Source of the DNA: Bisporella sp. PMI_857
Taxonomy: Eukaryota > Ascomycota > Leotiomycetes > Helotiales > Helotiaceae
Assembly: GCA_021307315.1 (NCBI GenBank)
Contig: JAJSPD010000002.1
Span: forward strand, 496,001 to 560,000
DNA length: 64,000 bases
Reading direction: 5' to 3'
The position numbers and the translations under genes were made by a program. The notes beneath the pieces were generated by a model. That model was not told where the DNA came from and made no database searches. It saw nothing but the letters and a program-made list of their open reading frames with translations. This document shows, piece by piece, positions 1 through 11,999 of the stretch (its first letter is position 1; the number at the start of each line of letters is the position of its first letter).

Positions 1-1543
1 GGCCAGGGGACAATCCTTGTGAGACAGGAGAAGTGTTTTGAGATTGACAATCTCTTCCTTCATCTGATTGAGCTGGATGTTGAGGTGCTCGTTCTCCGAA
101 GAATATGCCTCAACCTTATTCTGAAGGTTTTGAAGCCATTGCTTCTTGCGCTGTCTACATTTCAGCGCAGCGACCCTGTTATTTACATTAGCAACACGCC
201 TTAATCTTGAGGATAGATTGTAGATACCTATTCCGTTCGAGAAAGTTCTTGCGCTTCTCCTCGTCGGTCATCTTTTGACCCTTGGCATTGTATTCGTCTT
301 TGCTCATGTCTAGTTCTTCCTGCTCCTCATCCTCAGGCTCGGGCATTGCATGCCCATTACTGCCCTTAGCTTTCTTGTTCGCTGGAACCTTAGCTGATGT
401 ATCTACTTTCCCCCGACCGTTGGTTTGATTGATTTGGGAGTTATTCCTCTTGCCTTTCCCTCGCGTATTAGGCCTACTTTGTTGCTCATTGTCAGAATTA
501 CTCATCTCACTGGCGCCGCGACCAGATGTAGTGCTGATGGAACCATTAGTGCGGTTTGCCATAGTAGGCGATACTTGTTGTGAATGGTTGCCAATGTTCA
601 TTGTCGGTTGGGGATGACCATGAACAGGAACTTGAGGCGCTACAGCATAATGGCTTGTAGGCTGCGGGTTGTTTCGATTGTTGGCTAGCATGAAAAGACT
701 GTTGGCAGCTTCTTGGGGATCGTGTTGATCAAATTGACTGGAGGCAGGCTGCTTAACTTCCATAGAATGATTGGCTTCTTGAGGTTGTGATGTGACATTT
801 GGTTGGCCCTGCAACGATTCACGTTTCAAACTATTCGCAGCAGTTAAAGCAGTGCGATGGAATTCGATAGTGGAAGGAGTAGCTCCACCACTGCCCAGTT
901 GACTAAAGAGTGCTGCAGAGCCAGGACTAGGCTCAGGGAACATAGAGCCACCTCCGCCTGGTGTAAGGCCAGATCTCATTCCAGACTCATTGGGAGTCGG
1001 GAACCCTCCACGGAGATGGTGGCTATCACTGAAATAATCGTCCTTCTGTGGGCCGGAAAGCATCGCGGGGCTTAATGGTCCAGAGCGCAAGCTGCCCCAG
1101 AAACCTGGTGTTATTGATCCTAGTACACCAGCCGGCGATGTGAGCGCGGCGACAGAGGGCAGCTTCGTACCACCAGGTGTTTGAACCTCCCCGTTACCAT
1201 TGGCGAAGGAGTATTCGAATGGATTGGGTTCGGACCCGAGGGCTGGGGCGGGGTTGGAATGCGTTGCTGAGAAATAGTCGGGAGTACTGCCAACTGCAGG
1301 TTCTGGACGTGGTGGAGGAGCAAGAGGTTCTGTTTTGGTGGCAGACTCGGGGTTGACAGTGTCGTCTTTCTTTGGATTTGATGAGTCTACTCCTTGTTAG
1401 CTTGCTACAAGCACTCCAAAACATGGCTTAGGACAGCGTAGGTAGCGCGTCAACATACCTGCTTGTGTGAGTTCTATCTTGGGTTGAACGGGCGACTTGT
1501 TCGAGTCCCCATTCTTGTTTGTGTGTGTAGGTGACCTGCCCAT
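1..1543 (-). CDS. atf1: ATF/CREB-family bZIP transcription factor (Atf1-like), 3' end cut by window
   Basis: Stress-responsive bZIP regulator of the fungal Atf1 type, which is nuclear and in other fungi acts downstream of the Hog1/Sty1 MAP kinase. Exons (minus strand) are 1543-1459, 1392-228 and 175-1. The introns are 1393-1458 and 176-227, the second splitting the bZIP basic region at ERNR/VAALKCRQRKKQW. The basic region carries the family signature N-x7-R, and the following leucine heptads run to base 1, so the last residues and the stop lie outside the window. Upstream are Ser/Pro-rich stretches typical of Atf1 (LRSGPLSPAMLSGP, QEAANSLFMLA) and an acidic PEPEDEEQEELDMS patch before the bZIP. 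I chose the ATG at 1543 because the longer frame to 1609 opens with GTG. The family call is firm; orthology to Atf1 itself is inferred. Confidence 0.88.
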
Positions 1544-2981
1544 GATTGCGAATGAGCCTGTACGGGGGAAAGAAGGTTTGACAGTTTGGGTAGCTCGTGG
1601 CTTACACACAATGACGATATGTTTTATCCGTCTGGTTCTACGTCGGGCGATGATGTGCCAGGAGTTCCTGGCTGTTAGGCGTCCAATTGTTGATGAGAGA
1701 CGTCAGTGGATGGAAGCGGGCTATGACCTCACTGGACATCCGACTCGAACAACCGATTATTGTGGAGAGACAAACCCCAACGACGAAATAAATACCAACT
1801 TTCTCAAAAAGACAATTTACAACGAGAGAATAGAGGCGACAAAGTCCCCGAACAATATCGGAAAGATGTGCGATGATCGTTGGATGATTCGAAGCGGGTT
1901 CGATGATTGAATTGTTTCGAATGGCACCAAGGGGCTGGTGTGGTGAGCGGCGGAAAAAAAAACCCCCCTTCCTTCCCTTCACAAAGAATGCGGTGACGGG
2001 ATGGCCAAGCAGGTTATTAAGGTTCTGCGAGGATGAAAAGATATCTGAGCGAAGCTGGGTGTTTCCCTTGTCCTTTGTTGATAGAAATGCTTAGTTCGAC
2101 GGGTTGTTGGTATTTAGCGATGACGTTTTCGAGTTGTCTGCGAAATTCTTTCAATTTCCTTAGCGATCTCACTGTAACGCGACGCAGACTTCACATCGAT
2201 CGCTACTGGAGTAGTTTTGGTCGTAGTGTCTATTCAGCCAGGGGGGCGGAAGCATAAACTCAAATGATAATTGCGGTACTATGCGGCTCCGCGATACAAG
2301 AATTGCTGCGGCTTTCTTTTTTGCTTGGGGAGTTGGAGTGGAAAAATCCAAGTATGACGGAAGAGATGACGCACGATGGATAATGGTGTCGAAGAACTCC
2401 TTTAAAGGTTCTCCAGCGCCGCGTGACGCTAAATCGCCGGTAGCCAATCAGCACCAGCAAACTTGTGAAGGCTCCACAGGACTAAGCCTGTTTCTCCTTA
2501 ATTACGTTGCACCATTTTCGTATGATTTGAAAGCAACGACTTTCTGCCAAAATGAGGGAGCATTATACGCGCCATTCCCATACGTTGTAAGATACTGTAC
2601 GTGCTACCACCACCTTTCAAGTCCAATAATTAGACGTACTATATGCAAGAGAGGATGCGTCCGGTGTTTGGGGGCAGACTAAAAAATTGAAGAAAAATAC
2701 TTAGAACTGCCTCGTGTCCTGCTATATTCATTATTCAAGTTTCCCAAACATATGGACATCAGAATAAGACGTATGATGCTCAATAGCCGCAAGCTGCAAT
2801 GCCTGTAATTCATTAAATGCTTCATTCCCTTCCGCTGGCTTGGGAGCTAATTACTTTTTGACATGGGACAAATTGTTCTCAATCCATTGCTGCTCCCCTG
2901 AAGAAAACTACCAATGTTGCTCCAAGGCCTCTTTCCGCTGTAGCTAGTACGCCATACACGAAGAACAGCTCTCAATTTTCA
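1544..2981. other. Intergenic region between atf1-like and GST-like genes
   Basis: This stretch holds the upstream region of the bZIP gene and the 3' flank of the GST-like gene. Only short unconvincing reading frames are present. An A9 tract near 1954 and several pyrimidine tracts are the only marked features. No RNA gene or repeat was recognised. Confidence 0.6.
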
Positions 2982-4132
2982 CTAGATTTTAGAACTCTTC
3001 CCAGCCCCAGCTCTCCTCACTCTGAAGCCATGTCTCGGAGTATGAATCCTTACAACCTGTCCATCTTTCGTCTTTGATTCAATGACGATTTCCTTTTCGG
3101 TAAGCCCAGAAAGTACACCTCTATCCTTATGATTGAATCCAGAATCGATCGGCCATACTTCAACCTCCTCTCCTTTTTTCAAGCCCGTGGGATCTTGGGA
3201 ATCAACCTCAACCTCGCTCTCGTTAAATTGGGAAGCAGATATCTTCTTCAACGCTTCATCGCCTTTAATGGATTGAGCTTTCCCTGCCTTCTGAGCCGCA
3301 GCCTTGACAGTTTGATCAAATCGCTTTATCCATGCGAAGACTTTAGGAAAGGTCTGAGGACAGATATATCCCTGCGGCAGAGCGCCTCTAAGTGTTGTCA
3401 ACCAATGCAATGGCCAGACAGCTAGATCATCTATTAGCTATGATGCATAGATGTGGCATCAAACAAACCTTCGATATCAGCCAAACTTGGGCCATCAGTT
3501 TTCAGAATCCACTCCCTTCCATCTGCAAGCAAAGTAGTCTCCAACAACTCGAACGAACCCCTCGTCTCCACCAAAGCTTCAGGCCGCAATTTGTCTTGTG
3601 CCTCTTGGGTCCAGGGTCGGCCTGAGAAGTCTTCTCTGTCTTTTAAAAAATTAGGATCCTTCATCAGAGGTGTCGAGGATGGAATGAGTTGGCTGGCTCG
3701 GACGAAGACGCCAGAATCGACGGCCCAATGATCGAGGAGACGCTCGATGGCTTTCTGGTCTGGACCTGACGTTGAGATCTGGAGGGCTGACGGGTAAAGT
3801 TCTTCGAGCTTTTTGAGAATGAGACGGGTATCACAATAAATGTCCCGGCCAATTGAGAGGAGCGGTATCCGTCTGTAGACAGTCCCAATATCATTCAGAT
3901 CTGGACGTGGAAGGTATGGTGGTTGGTTCTAAGCGGAGGTCAACATCTAATAGCTTAATTGAAAGACCACGATCTTACGCATTGTGAGTATGAAATGCCT
4001 CCTAGGTTGAGATACCATACAACTCTAATAAATTCTTCAATATTTGTACCGTCAGGATGTATAAGATGCTTACCTTCGGGCAAATGGAGAATATGAGTAG
4101 TGGTAAAGGATAATTTCCTCGTCTTGTGACAT
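2982..4132 (-). CDS. Glutathione S-transferase-like protein (thioredoxin-fold N-terminus, GST C-terminal helices)
   Basis: Predicted 334-aa protein from four exons: 4132-4074, 4024-3979, 3928-3469 and 3421-2982. The lengths sum to 335 codons, which supports the splice model. The N-terminus (EIILYHYSYSPFARRVVWYL) has the GST thioredoxin-fold pattern, with Ser-Pro-Phe-Ala where the catalytic Ser/Cys usually lies. A cis-Pro strand follows (RRIPLLSIGRDIYCDTRLIL). The C-terminal half is helical with ADIEAVWPLHWL, as in the fungal GST-like proteins that carry an all-beta tail. That tail (about residues 250-334) is rich in Val, Glu and Lys and is longer than in a normal 220-aa GST. The substrate cannot be told. 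The gene lies on the same strand as Mpp10, with no sign of shared regulation. Confidence 0.75.
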
Positions 4133-4856
4133 CTTGGAATAAATTATAGAGCAAAAATATGGATATGACAAAATAGATACAATATACGATGAAAAACGCA
4201 ATGTTAATGCAATGCTAAAATTCCCCTCTTTTGTTAACATATGAATCCTGACACCTGAGAGAGCTTTTCCTAAATTGGAGCAAAACGTACCGAGGCAACA
4301 CTTCAGGTCCGTGCACCGATTTTAGTTACACAGAGTCTTGCTGTAAGTAGTCTTCCAAGCTGTTACACAGCACGAGTGGACAATCAGAAATCAGTGAAGG
4401 GTGTTCTGAGCATGAAGTCTATGTTTCAATTTAGTTACGAAACCTGAGGTTTCGAAAATGCTTCTATTGAACAGGCGACTTACTGAGTACGACAATACAA
4501 CATGGTCATATCGAGCAGATTTAAATATTTTCCCTGGACACGGTCGTTCTGTCATATCGTCACTTACATGCGAGATTTGATTGGGTATATCGTGTGGTTG
4601 TGGTTTGAGACTTAGGCTCATGGTATGGTGAAAAGGGGCAGGCTTGTTTAAGTGAATAGCAATATGTAAAGACCGACAGAACTTGACTGCCCAGTATAAG
4701 GTGCTTCCTAGGAGAAATGTAAATTGCGTTGGTGCATTGCTTACATTGGCAATTCCAAGGCACGGATATGTAAATGAAAACTGCTAGAAATTTGGTGATA
4801 GAGCTGCGAAAAGGTTTTCATCGATCAGGCCATCGTTTCATTATCTTTGTATAGAT
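4133..4856. other. Intergenic, AT-rich
   Basis: About 720 bp between the start of the GST-like gene and the stop of the MPP10 gene. It contains only short frames on either strand and no recognised element. Confidence 0.6.
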
Positions 4857-7127
4857 CTATAGCTTGAATCCTCCAGCGCTACTAGAGCTAGCCACAACTT
4901 GTACCTTGTTCCCATTCACATCCCTTACGATGCCCTTCTTGTCAATAACCTTGACGCCACCTTTCTTGAGATCATCGATAGTGTTGTTCTTTTGTTGCAC
5001 TTTCTTACTCTGTGGTCTCTGGTTCTGTTCATCGCCGCCTCTCTTCTTAATCCTCTCCTTCTCTCTTCTTCGTCTTCGGAGTTTCTCTTCCCTAGTCATC
5101 TCCTGTCTCGCTATTGGAGCTCCACTCTTCGGCATGATCTCACCCTTCTCAATAGCATCCTTATCTTTCCCAGCAGTATAGATTTCTTGAGGTGCCAGCA
5201 TGCTTTCACCGCCACCAACACCAGCAGCAGTAGTGGGCTGAGCATCTTCCATGCTGATAGTTGCTACATCACCGACGATTGTTAAACTTGGTGCTGCAGG
5301 CTTTGGCTTGTAGTGCCAACTGCTGAGGGCGTCGAGCTTCGCACTGACATCTTTCCACAAGCCTTCAATTTCTTTCTCCTCTTTCTGAAGCTTTTCATCT
5401 GCTTTACTAACGTACGTATCCGGATTGTTCAGCTTAACATGCTCCTCTTCATACATTTCTGCTAAGCTCTGTTTGGGCTTGCCATCGTCAAGTTCATAGG
5501 CACCTCGTCGGGTGGAAGAGGTGCCTAAGGAGTCGGGTCGCCGTTTTATTACCTCGTCAAACTCCTGAGCTAAGATACGTCGCTTGATAAGACTCTCAAT
5601 ATCCTCGTTAACCTCCGCAGTAACCTCCGGAACAGTTTTCCCAACGTGCTCGAAATCCAAATCAGTCTCGATCAACGAGTCAAGAGGTCGTTCACCAGCT
5701 CGAGCTTCTCCAGAAAGTGCCCAATCGCGCTTAGCAACAGACGCAGCCTCAAGACGTCGGATTTCCTCCTTGACTTTCGCCTGCCTGCGCTCGTGTGCCG
5801 ATCGTCGTGACTTGGGGTCTGCTGGGTCTACGTCTGATAAAGCATCTTCTGAGTTCTCCATATCAGAGAAATCGTCAAATAAATCTCGGCTCACGGCGGC
5901 CTTTGCTCGTTCTAGGTCCGCAATTTCATCTTCTTTGTCTACTACCTTCGGTTTCCGTGCTTGTCTTGCTAAGTAATTTGCTTGTCGTTCGCCTTTGCTA
6001 GCTTTTCGTGGAGGAGGCTCAAAGAAGTCCCTATAGAAAATACCATTCGTGTTTTCATCATCATCGTCGTCCTCTCCATCCTCATCGGCCTCGTTATCGC
6101 TATCACCCTCAGGTGCGTCCAAATCCATGTTGCCAAATGTGGGGCCGTCCTCTTCCTCATCATCCATGTCTTCGTCATCATCGTCTTCAATATCCATCGC
6201 CACAACTCGTTTTGAACTTGACACTGGCGTAATGGCTATCGCAGTTGGATCTGCATCCCAATCAATATCCTCTTCATCACTTGCTTCTCCTGTGTAAGGA
6301 TCTGCGGCAGCATCTTGTCTCTCGAGAAACTCTGTTTGCCTGTTGAAGTCATCAATTGAAAAAAACCCATCATTGAGCCCATGAGGATCTTCCACAAATA
6401 TTCCTTCCGGTTCTCCAATTTCGTAGTTTTCTTCCTCTTGATCAAATATTTCATCATCTTCCTCTTGGTAATCATCTAAACCGTCCAAGTCTTTGTATTC
6501 CACAGCATCCACTCCGCCTGTGTAATTCACTTCGTCATCTGCTTCTGCATAAACGCCTTCTTCCGACCCATCCACACTACGACTCTCGTCCACGCTTTCT
6601 TGCCCCGAACCACTGTCATCAGAATCCTCCATTTGTCCATCTTTGGCTCCATAAGTTATCCCATTCTTTACGTCGATGCTGAGGTCCTTACAAGCCAACC
6701 GCACATCCTCTCTCAAAGCATTGATAACTCTCGTAGCTTGTTCCCATACCTGCCCAACCTCAAATCCATCTGTATGAAGCTTTCTAATTTTCAATGTCGG
6801 CCCCTCAGTCGTATCCCTCTCTCCACGCTTTCTCTTTTTCCTTGCTTCCTTCTGTCTTTGTAGTTGCTCATCTCCTAGCTTTCCTGCGAATAATTCCAGC
6901 ACATTTTTCGAGAATTGCAACCCGAGATCGCACGTCGTCACAGTAATGGGTAAGTATCTCTTTTCTGGGGCTAGAATCCGGAGAAAGTCGTTCATTGCGA
7001 GTGGCACCTTCGAATTTTTCAGGGTTGGAAAGGATAAATTTGTGGTAGTTTGAGGAAAGGCGGTCATAGTATGAGAAGTCGAGGTCATAGAGGATGAAGT
7101 ACTGCCATTGTTGTCCATGTTTGCCAT
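4857..7127 (-). CDS. MPP10: U3 snoRNP subunit Mpp10
   Basis: Single-exon 756-aa protein. Mpp10 is a component of the U3 snoRNP/SSU processome in the nucleolus, needed for the early cleavages of the 18S rRNA precursor; it binds Imp3 and Imp4. The N-terminal block (FLRILAPEKRYLPITVTTCD) is followed by long acidic runs (about residues 160-360) containing the GIFYRDFFEPPP segment. A conserved C-terminal block contains SLAEMYEEEHVKLNNPDTY and EIEGLWKDVSAKLDALSSWHYKPKP, and the protein ends in a basic Lys/Arg tail (REEKLRRRRREKERIKKR). Length and domain order match the family. I took the first ATG at 7127; a second Met lies three codons on. Many spurious frames on both strands here come from the acidic GAN repeats. 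Confidence 0.95.
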   Translation of the reverse strand: MANMDNNGSTSSSMTSTSHTMTAFPQTTTNLSFPTLKNSKVPLAMNDFLRILAPEKRYLPITVTTCDLGLQFSKNVLELFAGKLGDEQLQRQKEARKKRKRGERDTTEGPTLKIRKLHTDGFEVGQVWEQATRVINALREDVRLACKDLSIDVKNGITYGAKDGQMEDSDDSGSGQESVDESRSVDGSEEGVYAEADDEVNYTGGVDAVEYKDLDGLDDYQEEDDEIFDQEEENYEIGEPEGIFVEDPHGLNDGFFSIDDFNRQTEFLERQDAAADPYTGEASDEEDIDWDADPTAIAITPVSSSKRVVAMDIEDDDDEDMDDEEEDGPTFGNMDLDAPEGDSDNEADEDGEDDDDDENTNGIFYRDFFEPPPRKASKGERQANYLARQARKPKVVDKEDEIADLERAKAAVSRDLFDDFSDMENSEDALSDVDPADPKSRRSAHERRQAKVKEEIRRLEAASVAKRDWALSGEARAGERPLDSLIETDLDFEHVGKTVPEVTAEVNEDIESLIKRRILAQEFDEVIKRRPDSLGTSSTRRGAYELDDGKPKQSLAEMYEEEHVKLNNPDTYVSKADEKLQKEEKEIEGLWKDVSAKLDALSSWHYKPKPAAPSLTIVGDVATISMEDAQPTTAAGVGGGESMLAPQEIYTAGKDKDAIEKGEIMPKSGAPIARQEMTREEKLRRRRREKERIKKRGGDEQNQRPQSKKVQQKNNTIDDLKKGGVKVIDKKGIVRDVNGNKVQVVASSSSAGGFKL

Positions 7128-9151
7128 GACTTTTAAATTTGTGCAAGCTCCTCAAGTTTTTACACTTTTTTACGTTCGGCGATAAGCTTAATTTTAAGCC
7201 TTTATCAGGACTAGCGCAGAGGCTTATCACCACGCCTGTCATCAACTAATTCACTTGACTACATGTACAACTTTCCTGGGTTTGCAACTATATAACGTTT
7301 ATTGCTCTTATTATCATGAAGAAACTCTTTGCCTTGTTCTCGACTATATCTTTCTTGTTTTTTATTAGTTCTGTGTCTTGGTTGTTGATTTCCCATCCAA
7401 TCTGCATTTCTGTTAGCTTCCAACTATTTCTTTCGTCGCACTTCAATGTTCAGCCTTCCATGATATCCAGAATACCCTAAGGTAGGCAACTAGTCAAGCT
7501 TAATCTTATGGCTATCCAATCCGCGTCATACACGAAATACCGAATTAATGACCACACCACTATCAATCATCACCAACCTGTGCAATCCTCATTAATGAGT
7601 TTTCGGTGCGATCATTGCTTCCATAACAGCAAAGATAGCAGGCATCCAAATTCCCGGATCACAACTGCAAGCAAGATGATTACGGCCCATTTGTCATGGG
7701 TCTCCGGTCTGACAGTACTGTCTTTCATTAGTATATATCCCTAGTTTATACATTCAACTAGTAAGTACAGCCATGCCGGCTTAGAGCTACGCCGAGGTCC
7801 TTCTGCCTTTGAACGTGAATGAACATTAGAATGACAGTTATATGCATAGGAGTGAAGACGGAGTATCGTGGGCCAGGTGCATCAGCTTGAAGTCGGTAGT
7901 AGAAACACATAGCAATGGTTTCTCTCCAGTCTCTGTTCCTTTGATATCTGAAAAGACACCTATTATTGGTTCCAACTCCTACATACATCATATAGTTTCC
8001 GTTATTTCTTACCGGTTTACCTCTATCCCCATCTTCCCAAGGACTCCTTTAAGTATAGGAAGCACAGCAGTAGGCAAACCGTGGCATGAATATATCATTT
8101 CTTAAGGTCACTTTAGCTGTGTTCACTATGAGCTATGCGAACTTCAAAGACGATCTCGACAAAGTTGCCTCTGTGAATGAGACCGCAGGAGGTCATAGTT
8201 CGATAGAATTTCACCGATTTCGCGAAACGAGGGATATAATCAAATCGTATTCGATTGCTGTAACGTTTTGTTCGCCTGCAAAAGGCAATAGAAAGACTAG
8301 AACCATAATTGTAGTAATACATTGCCTTGATATGATCGACGGTATGCTTGCTGCTTGAACATCACTGCTTATGTATGCTTTGATTGATATGATGTGGGAC
8401 TTCCTTTTAGAGCTTCCAGGCTTGCAAATATGTTACATGTGCATTCGCTTGTTTCGCTAAGTTAAATCTAATCTTTCAACTTGGAGAATCGCAGGCAAAA
8501 CTTGGTCTAGCAACTGGTACAAACTTCGCTTTTCAGAGATTGATAGGCTGGAGTCCGCAAAGATCCTACAATAGCCTTTATTTTCGGAATGTCCAGTCGG
8601 AGATTTTCCTGGGCCATCCCTGTCGAGCATCACTAAGCTTCCACGTCACGCTGTGGTACGTAGGTAGGTTGACCGCAAAATAATCCTCTTTCTTGTTGGA
8701 ACCTCGATACAAAAACAGCAATAGCTAGAATTGAGGATCGCCTTCAATTTAATATGCTTGTACAGGGTTGAGAATCATCAATGTCAACGGGAGGAGAATA
8801 GTCTTGGGCGAGCGTTGCAGTAAATAAATATGTGGCGCAGTGTGACCCTAGTCCCCAGCCACCCGCCTTCAAAACAACGCGGCGGGGAAACACCTTAAGC
8901 AGCGGATGCATATGGGATGCACCAGACTTTTACATCATGCACTTTGGTGGTTTCTTCTAGTTTTTCAATACTGTTGGGCTATCTGTCAGTTGTACCTCAT
9001 GCCATTCATACAGTATTAATTTTCAACCCGTTTCTGCACCTAGACAATGCTCATCTAGAGCTTCGAGTTCGTAAACAAAGGCACATCACTTTTACATGCC
9101 TCAGCACGTTCTTTCTCAAAGCACCACGAAACTTATGAAATTGTAGCAACA
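7128..9151. other. Intergenic region between MPP10 and the C2-domain gene
   Basis: About 2 kb in which only short frames occur, the longest ATG frame being 8086-8358 (+, 90 aa) with no recognisable motif. The last few hundred bases are the likely promoter and leader of the C2 gene. No repeat or RNA gene was recognised. Confidence 0.55.
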
Positions 9152-11999
9152 ATGGCGAGTAAGACGAAGATCAATGGCCTGAATCATACGGCGGGGATTT
9201 ACTCGGACATGACTGTCGACGGTCCCGAAATTGGAACGTTGGTTGTTATTGTTGACCGTGCAAAGAATTTGCCAAACAGGAAGACAATTGGGAAGCAGGA
9301 TCCCTATTGCGCGGCCAGGCTTGGTAAGGAAGCAAAGAAAACGGAGACTGATCGAAGGGGCGGACAAACTCCAAGATGGTGCGTCTTTTGTCGTTGGTTA
9401 TAATTAACAGTACTGACACTTACACAGGGACCAGGAACTCCGGTTCACGGTTCACGATTCACCAGACTACTATCAACTGAAAGTCTCGGTGTTTAATGAT
9501 GACAAAAAGACGGACCTGATCGGAGAAACTTGGGTCAATCTACAAGAAGTTGTAGTTGCAGGAGGCGGCCAAAACGATATATGGCATAGCCTCAACTGCA
9601 AAGGCAAGTATGCAGGGGAGATTAGGATCGAGATAACCTACTATGATAGTAGGCCGAAGCAAGAGAAACCCGAGAGGGCCAAGCAATCTGCCACAAATGG
9701 AATCGAGGAAGGCAGAGATTCCTTGAAGGGACCGAGGCAGCAGCAGAAAGCTCCCGTTAAGAGACGGCCTCTACCGTCTGACCCTGTCACTGGCGCACCA
9801 CCACCGCAGACTGATAATAGTCCACCCCATTCATATCAGATCCCAGTTGGAGGCCCTGACCATAACCAGACACCACCCCGTGGACACCAGCCTCCCTCAG
9901 CAATTCCCGAACATGTTCACACACCCACGCGAGGATACCAGTCGCCAAATTATATACCAAACCAATCTCCTCTTCAGAGCGTCGAGTATCATACTCCGCC
10001 ACCTCGAGCTCCTCAAAATCAGAACTATGCAGCAAGTCCACGTACAAATGGATATGCATCATCTCCAGATATGTACGGTGCTTCGCCTCATCCTCGGGAT
10101 ATACCCCATGAGCGACAGGAAAGATATGATCATAACCCCCGAAATTTCTATCAACAGGAGCCTGAATACCATGAAGAGGATGATCCGTATAATGACCGAG
10201 ATCACTATGGGCAGTATAGTCCTTATGAGCTACCACATCCAGAAGAGTTCGGTTCTCCACCAAGCCCAGATGGGCCTCCTCCGCCCCCACCCGTCCACCG
10301 AAGCAGGCACAACAGTCATCAAGCTAGCCCTAGCCTTGCACTCAAATCTCAGGGCAGCTATAGTTTTCATCCAGATAATGGGTCGGCTAACTCATATGAA
10401 TCACCAGCTCCTGATATGCACCATCATTCTATGCCACCTCAAGCACAAGCGCAGCCATACCAACCTTATACCCCTCCAGCGAAGGATGACCAGTTTCGGA
10501 GATCTGCTAATGAGACTGTATATGAGCAGCCGCCGCCACGATCCAACTCATACGATTCTAGGTACAATGGCAACTATGGTTCAATGCAGCCGACAGTAGA
10601 GGATGAACCTCCCACTCCCAATGAATATAGAGGTAGTGGATCCAGGACGTCCCAATATGACGACCGTAGATATGATCAGGTACCATCTCCTGCGCCACTA
10701 AACATCAGCGGGCGAGGCAGTTCTGCATCTGGAAGATACAGCGCTTCTATTGCTCCATCAACAGCTCCGAGTACCCAGTATTCCAATGGGTATGGCTCAG
10801 TGAATTCACCCGTATCTTTCACGCATCAGACGGTTTCATCCCAGAGTTCTTATAATACACTACCACGACAAGCGCAACTTCCGAGGAAGTATTCAGACGA
10901 TGGAGATCGAATGGTAGAGTACGGAACGCCAGACGCTTATGGACTGCCCCCAGTGCCTCCTACTCTGGTAGCTGGAATGGATCCTAGCATCGCCCAAGAG
11001 ATATCTGAGAGGATATATGCAGAAAAGAGAGCTAGCTCGAGTCAAAGCGGAGGGAACACACCGAGGAAACATGATTCGCAACCCAATCGACCGCATCCAC
11101 TCTCATATTATGAAGCTGCGCAGCCTTTTGTTCCTACGGCGTCCACATATGATGAGCGACAAACCCGGGTATCAACTGCAACTGTCGCAGCAGTCAAACC
11201 CCGAGCACTCTCTCCTTCTCCAGCGCGGAAGTCTGTCAGCCCCCAGCCAGAAACTCCAGACACGAGAAGACTATCTGGAGTCCCTTTCGGACCAGATTCT
11301 TACAATGTGCTTAATCAAGTTGCTGGTTCTGCTCCTTCGCCTTCCTTGAGCGCAAGGTATGATACGAAAGATGATCCTGATGCAAAGATCATCACCCATG
11401 ATGGGCGAGAAGTCGATCCTAGTGATCACATTCCAGAATCAAACTATGCACCACTCTTAGAGCCCAAAGGTCCGAAGTACGCATCACAACAGCCAGATCG
11501 AAATTATCGCGCGCCTCTTTCTGCAAGCCAGCAAAATCCTGCCACAGGCCGTACGCAACTCCGACAAGCTCCACGTACTCAGCATATGGCCAATTCATCG
11601 CCTGTATTTACGAGCGGTAATACACCAGAACACTCTGTACCACAAGCAGGACGCAACCGTCTACAGAAGAAAGCGAATCGCATGTCCGCCCAACCCGCCC
11701 CACATTCAAGTCCTCTGGGTCCTGTGTCATCGTATCAAGATAACAGCTACTCTCCAAGTCCGGGAAATCTGCCGAGAGCGAACACGGGAGACTACCAGAA
11801 CGAGAACTATGCTCCATCGAGTTATGGTGGTAGTCCAAGCTATAGGGGCACCTCTGGGGCCCCTCCAATACCTGCAAAGATCCCTATGGGACCACATGCG
11901 CCGCCACCTCAACCGAATAGCCAAGATGCATGGGCGCTGCTGGAGGAAATGAAAAATATCGATTTAGGAAGCGGAAGGGCTAGACGCAAGCAACATTGA
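9152..11999 (+). CDS. C2-domain protein of the Inn1/Fic1 (ingression) type, with long proline-rich tail
   Basis: Predicted 932-aa protein from exons 9152-9378 and 9428-11999; the 49-nt intron has a GTGCGT donor and a CACAG acceptor. Residues about 20-135 form a C2 domain (GTLVVIVDRAKNLPNRKTIG, KQDPYCAARLGKEAKKTETD, LKVSVFNDDKKTDLIGETWV, GEIRIEITYYD). The remaining 800 residues are low-complexity Pro/Ser/Tyr/Gln sequence with many PxxP motifs (for example DGPPPPPPVHRSRH), suited to SH3 binding. A single N-terminal C2 plus a PxxP tail is the layout of yeast Inn1 and fission yeast Fic1, which link the actomyosin ring to septum synthesis through SH3 proteins. The role is inferred from this architecture. 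The two Asp-rich calcium loops look incomplete, so calcium-independent binding is possible. Confidence 0.85.

Noticed and set aside
4864..6863. Several plus-strand frames (60-130 aa) across the MPP10 gene
   Set aside because: They are antisense shadows of the acidic and Lys-rich codons of MPP10, with Ser/Leu/His-rich low-complexity translations.
9787..10599. Frames of 167 aa (-) and 250 aa (+) inside the C2-protein gene
   Set aside because: They come from the repetitive Pro/Ser/Tyr codons of the real frame and have no independent motif.
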